Assembly: GCA_002279765.1 (NCBI GenBank)
Contig: NCCR01000064.1
Span: 1-23,078, forward strand
Length of the DNA: 23,078 bases
Direction of reading: 5' to 3'
DNA from: Verrucomicrobia bacterium 12-59-8
GTDB lineage: Bacteria; Verrucomicrobiota; Verrucomicrobiae; Verrucomicrobiales; Verrucomicrobiaceae
Shown: positions 15,941 to 22,669 of the stretch, one piece after another
How positions within the stretch are numbered: the first letter of the stretch is position 1
Layout of the letters: every line of letters begins with the position of its first letter
Made by a program: the position numbers and the translations under genes
Notes under the pieces: generated by a model
What the model was told of the DNA's origin: nothing
Database searches by the model: none
Seen by the model: the letters and a program-made list of their open reading frames with translations, nothing else

Positions 15941-16587
15941 TGAGCAGCATCCACCAATCTCTCGGAGGCAGGGCCGCATGGCTCTGCCTCTTTTTTGTGC
16001 TCACGCACTGCGGGCCTGCACCGAGCAGCGAGTGGAAACTGCTCTCTGACGAATTTGCGCCAGCCTGGAAGGCCTCCGGCATGCCCGAAGAAGGCCAAGT
16101 TTTGCTCCAAGATGGCGAGATCACATTGCAACCCGGTCAGCCAATGACCGGTGTACGTTTTGACGCGTGGAAATCCTCCGGGCTGCCGCTCACACGCTAT
16201 GCCATCGAATACGAGGCCATGCGTGTGGCGGGGAACGACTTCTTCGGCACCGTGACATTTCCGGTGAACGAATCGCAGGTCTCGCTCATCATCGGCGGCT
16301 GGGGCGGCACGCTCGTAGGCATATCCAGCATTGATGACATGGATGCCAGCGAGAACACCACTCGCGGCAACGCCTTCTTTGAAAACAACCGCTGGCACAA
16401 GGTGCGCATCGAGGTGCGCAATAATGAACTGCGGGCCTGGATCAATGACAAGCTGTTCGTCAATACCAATATCAAAGGGCGCAAGCTCGGCCTGCGCACC
16501 GGCGACATTGAAAGATGCGTCCCCTTTGGGTTCGCCAGCTATGCCACGCAGTCACGCATTCGTAACGTGTTGATTTCCCGCCTATAA
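15940..16587 (+). CDS. DUF1080-like (3-keto-disaccharide hydrolase type) lipoprotein
   Basis: This 215-residue protein has an N-terminal hydrophobic segment (WLCLFFVLTHC) ending in a lipobox-like LTHC at residues ~21-24, so it is probably a lipid-anchored envelope protein. The rest resembles DUF1080 / concanavalin-like beta-sandwich domains: WKLLSDEF, RYAIEYEAMRVAGNDFFGTVTFPV, SLIIGGWGGTLVGIS, NNRWHKVRIEV, and a C-terminal GFASYATQSRIRNVLI. Family members have been annotated as 3-keto-disaccharide hydrolases or LamG-like sugar-binding domains. The ATG overlaps the stop of the PQQ-propeller gene (TGATG), giving tight coupling with it. Activity is unproven. Confidence 0.8.
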   Translation: MSSIHQSLGGRAAWLCLFFVLTHCGPAPSSEWKLLSDEFAPAWKASGMPEEGQVLLQDGEITLQPGQPMTGVRFDAWKSSGLPLTRYAIEYEAMRVAGNDFFGTVTFPVNESQVSLIIGGWGGTLVGISSIDDMDASENTTRGNAFFENNRWHKVRIEVRNNELRAWINDKLFVNTNIKGRKLGLRTGDIERCVPFGFASYATQSRIRNVLISRL

Positions 16588-16640
16588 ACTATCCGACCTG
16601 AGGCTTGACCTTGCAGGGCCACCCCATATCCTCCGCAATC

Positions 16641-17420
16641 ATGGCAACCGAGCATTTTCAACGAGGTCAGGTCATTTTTCGTGAAAACGACAAGTCCAAG
16701 GAGGCTTACTTCATCGTCAGTGGATTGATCGAGATCTCCATCAACACCTCCCATGGCGTGCAGTCTCTCGCCCAGATCGGCCCGGGAGAAATCTTTGGAG
16801 AGATGGGCATGATCATGGATCGCCCGCGCTCCGCCACCGCCACCGCGCTGGAGAATACCACGCTAGAGACCATCGCTGAAACGGATTTTGAACAGCAAAT
16901 CATCCAGCGCTCCGACCGCCTGCATGTGTATCTCGCCACACTGTTCGAGCGCATTCGCAGGACCGACCTGCTGCTGACCACGACCACGAATGCCACCGTA
17001 CCGCTGGTGACAAAACCCAAACCGGCCAAGGAGCCTGTCTTCCGAGTGAAGATTCGCTCCCACTACGATGAAACCGGCCTCGACCATCCTCCAGTGGAGA
17101 AAACGATCACCAAGCTGCCCTTCCGCATCGGTCGCACTTACTTCGACACCGCAGTGTCATCGCTCGCTCGCAACGATCTCTCCATTGAGGAGCCGCATCC
17201 TTACCAGCTCTCGCGCAATCATTGTGAGATCGATTTTGAGCACGGCCATTTCGTCCTGCGTGACCGAGGCAGCAAGCTCGGCTCCTGGGTGAACAGCGAA
17301 CACGTCAGCGTCGATGCTGGCTGCATCACCAGCCTGCTGAAAACCGGCGAAAACAAAATCATCTTCGGCAACGCCGACAGCCCACACCGCTACACGATCA
17401 CAATTGAGGAGCTGGAGTAA
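16641..17420 (+). CDS. cNMP-binding domain plus FHA domain signalling protein
   Basis: This 259-residue protein has two regulatory domains and no output domain that I can see. Residues ~5-105 form a CRP-type cyclic-nucleotide-binding fold, with FQRGQVIFRENDKSKEAYFI, GEIFGEMGMIMDRPRSATATA as phosphate cassette, and a final helix. After a Thr-rich linker (~111-130), residues ~158-250 form an FHA domain: FRIGR (161-165), SRNHCEI (191-197), and RDRGSKLGSWVN (207-218), which keep the usual Arg and Ser/His positions for phosphothreonine binding. There is no helix-turn-helix, so it is not a CRP transcription factor. It may link a nucleotide or other small-ligand signal to Ser/Thr kinase signalling. 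The ATG at 16641 is preferred over an in-frame TTG at 16605. Its last 23 bases overlap the convergent enolase-superfamily gene. Confidence 0.87.
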   Translation: MATEHFQRGQVIFRENDKSKEAYFIVSGLIEISINTSHGVQSLAQIGPGEIFGEMGMIMDRPRSATATALENTTLETIAETDFEQQIIQRSDRLHVYLATLFERIRRTDLLLTTTTNATVPLVTKPKPAKEPVFRVKIRSHYDETGLDHPPVEKTITKLPFRIGRTYFDTAVSSLARNDLSIEEPHPYQLSRNHCEIDFEHGHFVLRDRGSKLGSWVNSEHVSVDAGCITSLLKTGENKIIFGNADSPHRYTITIEELE

Positions 17421-18798
17421 GCACACGCTTCACCTCATCCGCACGATAGCCAAAGCCGGGGCCACTGAGCGTGCTCAGGTCCACGATACCGTTGCGGCGC
17501 TGGAACAGGCCGGGGTGAATCTCCTGCTCGGGCAGTGAGGCATCGGGATAAAACTGCATTGCATTGCACTCCACACCTTGGATCGTACCTGCATGCGCAG
17601 CGAGGCGGACGTGCGGCATCATCGCAAGCATCGGATTCGTCAGATCTTGGACCATGAGCGGCATGCCATGCGCTTTGGCCCAGCACAGACTCAGCAATGC
17701 TCCAGTCTGGGTTTTGCAGGTCTTTAAGGCCACACCGGACCAGCCGAGGCGACGGCCCAGGCGCACAAATTCCCAGTCGTGCGCGCTTTCGTCGAGGAAC
17801 AACGGCTTGCGCGCTGAGACACTGCGCACGTCGATCTGATGCGCCTCCAGATCATAAGGAAAAGGCTGCTCCACATACAAGGTGCGTGCATAAATCTCCG
17901 GCTCATCGCGCAGCAGGCGGTCCAGGATGTCATTCACATAACCAGGCTCCTTTACTGTGCAGTTGAAGTCGGCGCTGAGCCATTTGACGCCCCCGGCGAA
18001 ACCGATACGGCCAATGCGCTGCATGCGCTCATAGTCCCATGCCGCATCCGTGCCACGCAGCTTCACTTTGAGACATTTCAAGCCGTCGCGTTTGATCCAG
18101 TCTGCCAGCAGCAGCGGGTGCTCGTCTTTCGGCTCGGTACCGTTCAAATCAGACGCCTCAAGTGCATCCACACCGCCCACGAGATGCCACACGGGCAGTT
18201 GTTTCGGGGCATCCATCACAAGGTAATCCTGCGGATAGCGCCCCTTGAAATCAATGCCACTGCCCGTTTCCGGTGTGATGAACGCAGACAGATCGCGGTT
18301 CATGAACTCCGCGTTGTACGTGGAGTAGATGTCACGGTTGAGCAGCACTCCATATGCATCATGCACGGCGATGTCGAAGGCGCTGAAGGCCACGAGCGAA
18401 CCGAGGTAGGGCATTTCATCCCCGCCTGCGGCTGCATTGGCCTCCTTCAAGGTCGCCGCCAACGGGCCGTGCATGAAATCCTGGCCGATCTCCATCGGAT
18501 GGCCGGTGAAGCCGCTCTCCAATAGGCGTTTTGCGACCAACGTGGAAAAATCCTGCATGCGCTGCGCACGCACCGCCACACTCAGTGTGCTGGGCCAGAC
18601 CCACGACACGCTGAGCGGGGTCTCGCCCCAGCCCTGCGCCGTTTTGCCACTCCGGTCCGCCACAGTCACGCGCACCCGCAGGCAAACGACGTTCGCCACA
18701 GTCTCCGGACCAAACTTCAACGGTACACGCATCGTGACGGGTAGGAAAAAAACTTCGGCGGCGGTGACACGGACGTCGGTAGGCTTGGTGGTGGGCAT
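17398..18798 (-). CDS. Enolase-superfamily enzyme (mandelate racemase/MLE type)
   Basis: This 466-residue enzyme resembles mandelate racemase/muconate-lactonizing proteins. The barrel carries KVKLRG (Lys244 and Lys246, KxK), Asp277 in ADFNC, Glu310 in YVEQPFPYD, Asp337-Glu338 in FLDESAH, and Lys359/Lys362 in LKTCKTQTG. These fit three metal-binding acids plus general-base lysines, as in the MLE or dipeptide-epimerase branch. The N-terminal capping domain has KFGPETVANVVCLRVRV. It is longer than typical ~350-400-residue members, with extra residues around 165-235. The ATG at 18798 is 78 bases from the divergent amidohydrolase start. The reaction could be dehydration, racemisation or epimerisation of a sugar acid or dipeptide; sequence alone does not decide. 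Confidence 0.85.
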   Translation of the reverse strand: MPTTKPTDVRVTAAEVFFLPVTMRVPLKFGPETVANVVCLRVRVTVADRSGKTAQGWGETPLSVSWVWPSTLSVAVRAQRMQDFSTLVAKRLLESGFTGHPMEIGQDFMHGPLAATLKEANAAAGGDEMPYLGSLVAFSAFDIAVHDAYGVLLNRDIYSTYNAEFMNRDLSAFITPETGSGIDFKGRYPQDYLVMDAPKQLPVWHLVGGVDALEASDLNGTEPKDEHPLLLADWIKRDGLKCLKVKLRGTDAAWDYERMQRIGRIGFAGGVKWLSADFNCTVKEPGYVNDILDRLLRDEPEIYARTLYVEQPFPYDLEAHQIDVRSVSARKPLFLDESAHDWEFVRLGRRLGWSGVALKTCKTQTGALLSLCWAKAHGMPLMVQDLTNPMLAMMPHVRLAAHAGTIQGVECNAMQFYPDASLPEQEIHPGLFQRRNGIVDLSTLSGPGFGYRADEVKRVLTPAPQL

Positions 18799-18806
18799 AC
18801 GCGCAA

Positions 18807-18869
18807 AATGAAGCGCCGCAGCAGGCTCGCAAAGAAAACATTGCCGTGGTGATCTGCTTCCGCTTCATT
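18807..18869. promoter_or_regulatory. Inverted repeat in the divergent promoter region
   Basis: AATGAAGCG at 18807-18815 and its perfect complement CGCTTCATT at 18861-18869 flank the 78-base spacer between the enolase-superfamily gene and the broken amidohydrolase. Spacing between arms is 45 bases. It could be a pair of operator half sites for a shared regulator; no regulator is adjacent, and chance cannot be excluded. Confidence 0.3.
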
Positions 18870-18876
18870 CTTCCCC

Positions 18877-19583
18877 ATGCGCATTTGGGATCTGCATTGT
18901 CACCTCTCCGGCGTCCCCGGTCTCACGCCGGAGGAACGCCTCAAGGCGCTGCTCGTTTATGCCGACCGAATGGGCATCGAGAGACTGTGTGTTTACATGG
19001 GCCTGAAGTGGTCACAGGCCCCCTCTCCCGCCGATCTGGTACAGCAGAACAACGAAGTGCTTCGCGCCATCGCAAAGTTCCCAGATCGTGCGTTTGGGTT
19101 TGTCTATCTCAGCGCCAAGCATCCCCAGGAAAGTCTGGCCGAACTGGAACGCTGCGTGGCCAACGGCCCGATGGTGGGCGTGAAGCTTTGGGTGGCGGAA
19201 AGATGCAACGTGACTGCCATCGATTCGATCATCCGCCGCGCCGCTGAACTGAAAGCCGTCATTTTCCAGCACACCTGGTTCAAAACCACCGCCAACTTCC
19301 CCGGTGAATGGAACTGGGCATTCGTGCGATTCGTGCCCAGCCCAACTTGTATGCCGATCTCGCCGGCTCAGATCCAACGGCAGGATTCACGGAAATGGCG
19401 GTGCGTGAGCTCGGTGCGGCGCGCGTCATCTACGGCAGCGACTGCGGCGGGCGCAGCTTCGCCAGCCAGCTGGCGAAAGTTCACGGCGCGCAGATCAGCG
19501 AGACCGACAAACAAAAAATCTTCTGCGACAACCTGCGCGGCCTGATGCTGCCCATCCTGCAGGCCAAAGGCATCAGAGCGTGA
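18877..19583 (+). pseudogene. Amidohydrolase family gene broken by an internal out-of-frame deletion
   Basis: The N-terminal part (18877 to about 19308) is a good amidohydrolase-2 type start: MRIWDLHCHLSG with the HxH metal pair at residues 7-9, then GVKLWVAE (Lys103) and IFQHTWFKTTANFPGE. The same family continues in another frame from about 19308 to 19583: ELGIRAIRAQPNLYADLAGSDPTAG, VIYGSDCGGRSFASQ and NLRGLMLPIL. Joining the frames needs 3n+1 missing bases. Related proteins have a further ~25-30 residues between these parts, including a CGHTGG-type His, so a deletion is more likely than a single-base error. The first frame runs on as nonsense to 19545. The gene is divergent from the enolase-superfamily gene. 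It is probably inactive, unless the deletion is an assembly error. Confidence 0.75.
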
Positions 19584-19585
19584 CG

Positions 19586-19936
19586 TCAGTCTTTCTTTTT
19601 ACCGAAGCCAAAGAGGCGCTTTAAGAAACCACCTCCCGCTTTGATCTCAGAGGCTTCAGTGTTGGGGGCATTCGGACCAGACAAACGCCGGCCACCTGAG
19701 TCGGCTTTTTCTTTGGCAGGTGTCTTGGCCGCCACAGGCGCAGGTCTGCCTGCCGGGGTCAGCAACGATGCCGCCCACCACGAAGGGGCCAGCACGGCCA
19801 CTGTCTGCCACGCCTCCAGTCCCGCATGCCAGACAAGAGAGTCCGAAACCAGCTTTTTGGCACGGACCAGCTCGGTCATGGCCTGGTCATCCATGGGCCC
19901 CTCGGCTGCGCCTGCGTTGTTGTAGTACCAGTTCAT
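19586..19936 (-). CDS. Small GYF_2 (DUF4339) domain protein
   Basis: This 116-residue protein begins with a GYF_2 domain: NWYYNNAGAAEGPMDDQAMTELVRAKKL and DSLVWHAGLEAWQTV, residues 2 to about 50. The domain is common in PVC and other bacteria, usually in front of membrane domains such as RDD, and is thought to bind proline-rich or other protein partners. Here it is followed only by an Ala/Pro/Lys-rich low-complexity linker and a basic tail (FLKRLFGFGKKKD), with no membrane segment. I start it at the ATG at 19936 because the domain begins there, although the frame is open to 19978. It converges with the broken amidohydrolase, 2 bases between stops. Function unknown. Confidence 0.75.
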   Translation of the reverse strand: MNWYYNNAGAAEGPMDDQAMTELVRAKKLVSDSLVWHAGLEAWQTVAVLAPSWWAASLLTPAGRPAPVAAKTPAKEKADSGGRRLSGPNAPNTEASEIKAGGGFLKRLFGFGKKKD

Positions 19937-19981
19937 CGGAATGTGTTGCAAGGCTACGCACGCATCAAAACAGCGCAAGGC

Positions 19982-20031
19982 AGGAGGAAATGCTTTTCAC
20001 AGCCGCTGAATGGTTCAAACTGCCTGCATGA
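19982..20031 (+). promoter_or_regulatory. AGGAGG and 13-codon leader ORF overlapping the next start
   Basis: AGGAGG (19982-19987) is followed after 2 bases by ATG 19990, opening a 13-codon ORF (MLFTAAEWFKLPA) whose TGA (20029-20031) overlaps the ATG at 20028. If translated it would couple to the amidohydrolase-like gene. The 2-base spacing is shorter than usual, so the leader is uncertain. Confidence 0.3.
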
Positions 20032-20852
20032 ATCGCCGGAATTTCATGCTGACCTCCAGCGCCATGCTCGCAGCCACATCCTTGCGTGCGGAGGAAGAGA
20101 CGAAACTGACTGACTGCCATGTCTATCTGGGCTCCCATCCGTTTCGGCAGCTTGGCGCTGAAAATCGCCAGGAATTCATTCAACGTCTGACCCTGCGCGG
20201 CGTGACGGAGGCCTGGACCGGTGCCTTTGAAGGTCTGCTGCGGCGTGATGTGGCCAATGTGAACCGTGAGCTCGCCAAAGCCTGTCAAAACTCCATTTTC
20301 CGCCCCTGCGGCACCATCAATCTCTCCCTGCCAGACTGGCAGGATGACGTCAAACGCTGCGCTGAAGATCACGGCATGCGCGTGATTCGCCTGCATCCAA
20401 ACTATCACGGCTACGACTTGCAAGCGCCAGCCTTTCGCCAGCTGCTCCCCCTCGCTGCAAAGCACCGTCTGCTGGTGCAACTGGTGATCCAAATGGAAAA
20501 TGAACGCACTCAGAACCCGCAGGTGCGTGTGGCACCGGTCGATCTCAAGCCTCTCTCAGGCATCCTGCAGGAAATGAAAGAGTCGCGCATCATGCTGCTC
20601 AACGCCGACGCCGCCATGCTGCTCCGCCATCTGCAAGACTGCCCGAACATATGGCTCGATTTCGCAATGATCGAAGGCGTGGGCGGGGTGGAAAATTTGC
20701 TCAAAACCTGGCCATTGGAGCGGCTCGTGTTCGGCTCATTCGCTCCCGTATTCTACTGGGAGTCCGCCCGCTTGAAAATGCAGGAGTCTGCGCTCAATGC
20801 CGCGCAAACTAAGGCAGTGCAGTGGCAGAGCGCGTCCGCCCTGCTCGCCTGA
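20028..20852 (+). CDS. Amidohydrolase-2-like protein with altered metal ligands
   Basis: This 274-residue protein starts with RRNFMLTSSAMLAATSLRA, a short Tat- or Sec-like export signal (residues 1 to about 21). The fold looks like the amidohydrolase-2 TIM barrel: TDCHVYLG at strand 1, RLHPNYHGYD (121-130) at strand 4, WLDFAMIEG and LVFGSFAPVFYWESA near the end. The usual HxH is HxY here (His31, Tyr33), the strand-5 position reads QLVIQME without His, and the final GSD-type motif reads GSFAP. Several zinc ligands are therefore missing. Homologues with this pattern seem to form their own family, so it may be a real but non-classical or non-catalytic protein. The ATG at 20028 is preferred to the upstream codon at 20010. 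It precedes a sugar isomerase gene. Confidence 0.75.
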   Translation: MNRRNFMLTSSAMLAATSLRAEEETKLTDCHVYLGSHPFRQLGAENRQEFIQRLTLRGVTEAWTGAFEGLLRRDVANVNRELAKACQNSIFRPCGTINLSLPDWQDDVKRCAEDHGMRVIRLHPNYHGYDLQAPAFRQLLPLAAKHRLLVQLVIQMENERTQNPQVRVAPVDLKPLSGILQEMKESRIMLLNADAAMLLRHLQDCPNIWLDFAMIEGVGGVENLLKTWPLERLVFGSFAPVFYWESARLKMQESALNAAQTKAVQWQSASALLA

Positions 20853-20961
20853 GATCCAGCGCAGGAACTTCTGCGGAGGTGCGTTTTGTGAAAGCCAAAC
20901 CTTGCGCTCCCGCCCTCTGCATCCATCAATCCTACCCACCCGTATCACCATCCCCCCGACC

Positions 20962-21879
20962 ATGATCAAACTCACCGGTATCGCAGACGAAGCAGGCGCA
21001 TCCTTGGATGTACAAATTCAGGCCCATCAGGAGCTCGGCTGGGACAGCATCGAGTCACGCGGCGTCGAGTTTGACGGTGTGAAGGGCAATTTGCATGAAA
21101 TTCCCGACGCCATCTTCGACAAGGTCGTCGCACGTCTGGCCGAGAAAAACATGCAAGTCAGCGGCTTCGGCTCCCTCATCGGCAACTGGGCCAAAAAAAT
21201 CACCGACGACTTCAGTGTCACCGAAGCCGAAATCGGCCGCGCCATCCCGCGCATGCAGCGCCTCGGTGCCAAGCTGATCCGCGTCATGAGCTACGCCGTC
21301 TGCAAAGACGAAGGCGGCAAGGACCTGGAGGAGCAGTTCGCCCCCGAGCGCATCAAGCGCATGAACGAAGTGAACAAGCGCTTCGCCGACGCCGGCCTCA
21401 CCGTCGTTCATGAAAACTGCATGAACTGGGGCGGCATGAGCCCCACCTATGTGAAGCGCATGGCCGAAGCCGTCCCCGGAATGAATTGGGTCTTTGACAC
21501 CGGCAACCCCGTCTTCATCGACGACCGCGACAAACCCGGCCAAAAGCAGGACGCGTGGGAAATGTACCAGGCCGTGAAACCCTTTATGGCCCACGTTCAC
21601 GTCAAGGACGGTATCTGGGACACATCGAAGAACGACGCCGTCTATACTTTCCCCGGTGAAGGCGAAGGCCAGACCGAGCGCATCATGAAGGATCTCGTCG
21701 AGACCGGCTACAATGGCTACATCAGCATTGAGCCGCACGTTGCCGTCGTCTTCCACGGTGCAGGTGCTGCGGATGATCTTTCTCCCGAGCAGAAAGCCAA
21801 GGAGCAGTATGACAGCTACATCAAGTACGGCCGCATGCTGGAGACGATGCTGAAGAAACTCGGCGCCAAACTGGCCTGA
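20962..21879 (+). CDS. Sugar phosphate isomerase/epimerase (xylose isomerase-like TIM barrel)
   Basis: This 305-residue protein is of the AP endonuclease 2 / xylose isomerase-like TIM barrel family. Expected metal ligands are present: Glu151 (VVHEN), Asp179 (FDTGN), His213 (HVHVKDG) and Glu257 (YISIEPH). Members isomerise or epimerise sugars, keto-sugars or inositol derivatives; the substrate here is not readable. No signal peptide is seen, so it is cytoplasmic. The frame is open upstream to 20797, overlapping the previous gene, but family similarity starts at MIKLTGIADEAG and the ATG at 20962 is the natural start. It sits 109 bases downstream of the amidohydrolase-like gene, same strand. The 109-base spacer has no feature I can name. 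Confidence 0.88.
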   Translation: MIKLTGIADEAGASLDVQIQAHQELGWDSIESRGVEFDGVKGNLHEIPDAIFDKVVARLAEKNMQVSGFGSLIGNWAKKITDDFSVTEAEIGRAIPRMQRLGAKLIRVMSYAVCKDEGGKDLEEQFAPERIKRMNEVNKRFADAGLTVVHENCMNWGGMSPTYVKRMAEAVPGMNWVFDTGNPVFIDDRDKPGQKQDAWEMYQAVKPFMAHVHVKDGIWDTSKNDAVYTFPGEGEGQTERIMKDLVETGYNGYISIEPHVAVVFHGAGAADDLSPEQKAKEQYDSYIKYGRMLETMLKKLGAKLA

Positions 21880-21896
21880 TCAGAAGTCGGCGCAGC

Positions 21897-22502
21897 CTAG
21901 ACTTCAAACACCCCCGTGCCGCCTGCGAGAAACATCTCCCAGTCGCGCACGCGGTGGTGGTTCTTGATGAGATGCGTCACGGGAATCTCGCGCGGCACCG
22001 CAGGACGGCGCAGGAGTTTCAGACCTGCTTCCTCGGGCAGTTTGTTGCCCTTGCGGCTGTTGACTTTGCGATCCGCCAGCACGCAGTTCTCCCAGTTGCT
22101 CGCGCCACCGCGAGAGACAGGAACGATGTGGTCAATGTTCCCCTCATGCGGTCGCAGCTTGCGGCCCGTGTACTGGCACATGCCGCCATCGCGTTCCCAG
22201 ATCGCCTTGGCGCAGAATTTGGGGCGTCGCTTGGGCACCTTGTCAAAGCGGGCCAGCACCAAAACTGAGGGCACGCGCACTGGACCATGAACGGTGCCAA
22301 TGCTGTTGTCCCCTTCGCGCACATCGAGCTTCAGCCAGTCCTCCCAGGTCACAGGCCGCATGTCGCCAGCTTCGTGAATATCGAGCGCAGTCGCATTGCC
22401 TGCCGCCATCATGCTGAAGGACTCCATGGGCGTTTTAGAGTCGATGGCCTGCCAGTGCCGATTCAGCACCAGTACGGTCGTTTTGGTCAACGTTTCATTC
22501 AT
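21897..22502 (-). CDS. HNH endonuclease family protein (copy 1, complete)
   Basis: This 201-residue protein has an HNH nuclease domain at residues ~100-155: RDGGMCQYTG, NIDHIVPVSRGG (Asp124-His125), SNWENCVLA (Asn139) and VNSRKGNK (Asn148, Lys151). The usual zinc-knuckle cysteine pairs are mostly replaced (CQYT for CxxC; ADRKVN for CxxC), a variant seen in a known HNH subgroup. The N-terminus (TTVLVLNRHWQAI) is shared by that subgroup, which is found across many bacteria outside defence islands. Role unknown; DNA nicking or repair is possible. An AGGAG element 6 bases upstream supports the ATG at 22502. It is a close paralogue of the gene next to it. Confidence 0.87.
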   Translation of the reverse strand: MNETLTKTTVLVLNRHWQAIDSKTPMESFSMMAAGNATALDIHEAGDMRPVTWEDWLKLDVREGDNSIGTVHGPVRVPSVLVLARFDKVPKRRPKFCAKAIWERDGGMCQYTGRKLRPHEGNIDHIVPVSRGGASNWENCVLADRKVNSRKGNKLPEEAGLKLLRRPAVPREIPVTHLIKNHHRVRDWEMFLAGGTGVFEV

Positions 22503-22508
22503 GCACAG

Positions 22509-22513
22509 CTCCT
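22509..22513 (-). promoter_or_regulatory. Shine-Dalgarno AGGAG for HNH copy 1
   Basis: On the minus strand AGGAG is 6 bases before the ATG at 22502, one of the few clear ribosome binding sites in this window. It fixes the start of the HNH gene. Confidence 0.7.
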
Positions 22514-22643
22514 AAGTTGGAATTTCGGCACGAAGGAACTCACACGCTTGGTGATCGTTCCTTGATGTTGGGCCACTATGCTGGCGAGTCTTGGCCGTTT
22601 GCCAAGTGCCAAGATCGTTTCTCCACCACCAAACAGCCCAAAT

Positions 22644-22664
22644 GCCGCCGGGTCCCCCGGCGGC
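22644..22664 (-). terminator. GC-rich hairpin after HNH copy 2
   Basis: GCCGCCGGG (22644-22652) pairs perfectly with CCCGGCGGC (22656-22664), a 9-bp stem with a 3-base loop, starting 6 bases after the end of the upstream HNH gene. On the minus strand it is followed by ATTT only, so the U tract is short. It probably ends or attenuates transcription between the two HNH genes. Confidence 0.6.
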
Positions 22665-22669
22665 GCAGG

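Noticed and set aside
16605..16640. Promoter with TTGACC and TATCCT 16 bases apart, directly before the cNMP/FHA gene
   Set aside because: Spacing is plausible but it would leave almost no leader before the ATG, and box matches of this quality are common by chance.
7003..17420. Defence or anti-phage island
   Set aside because: The Mrr-like domain is degenerate and its neighbours are metabolic or envelope genes; no other defence genes were found.
17839..18525. Plus-strand open frame (228 codons) opposite the enolase-superfamily gene
   Set aside because: Minus-strand coding is supported by all catalytic motifs of the superfamily.
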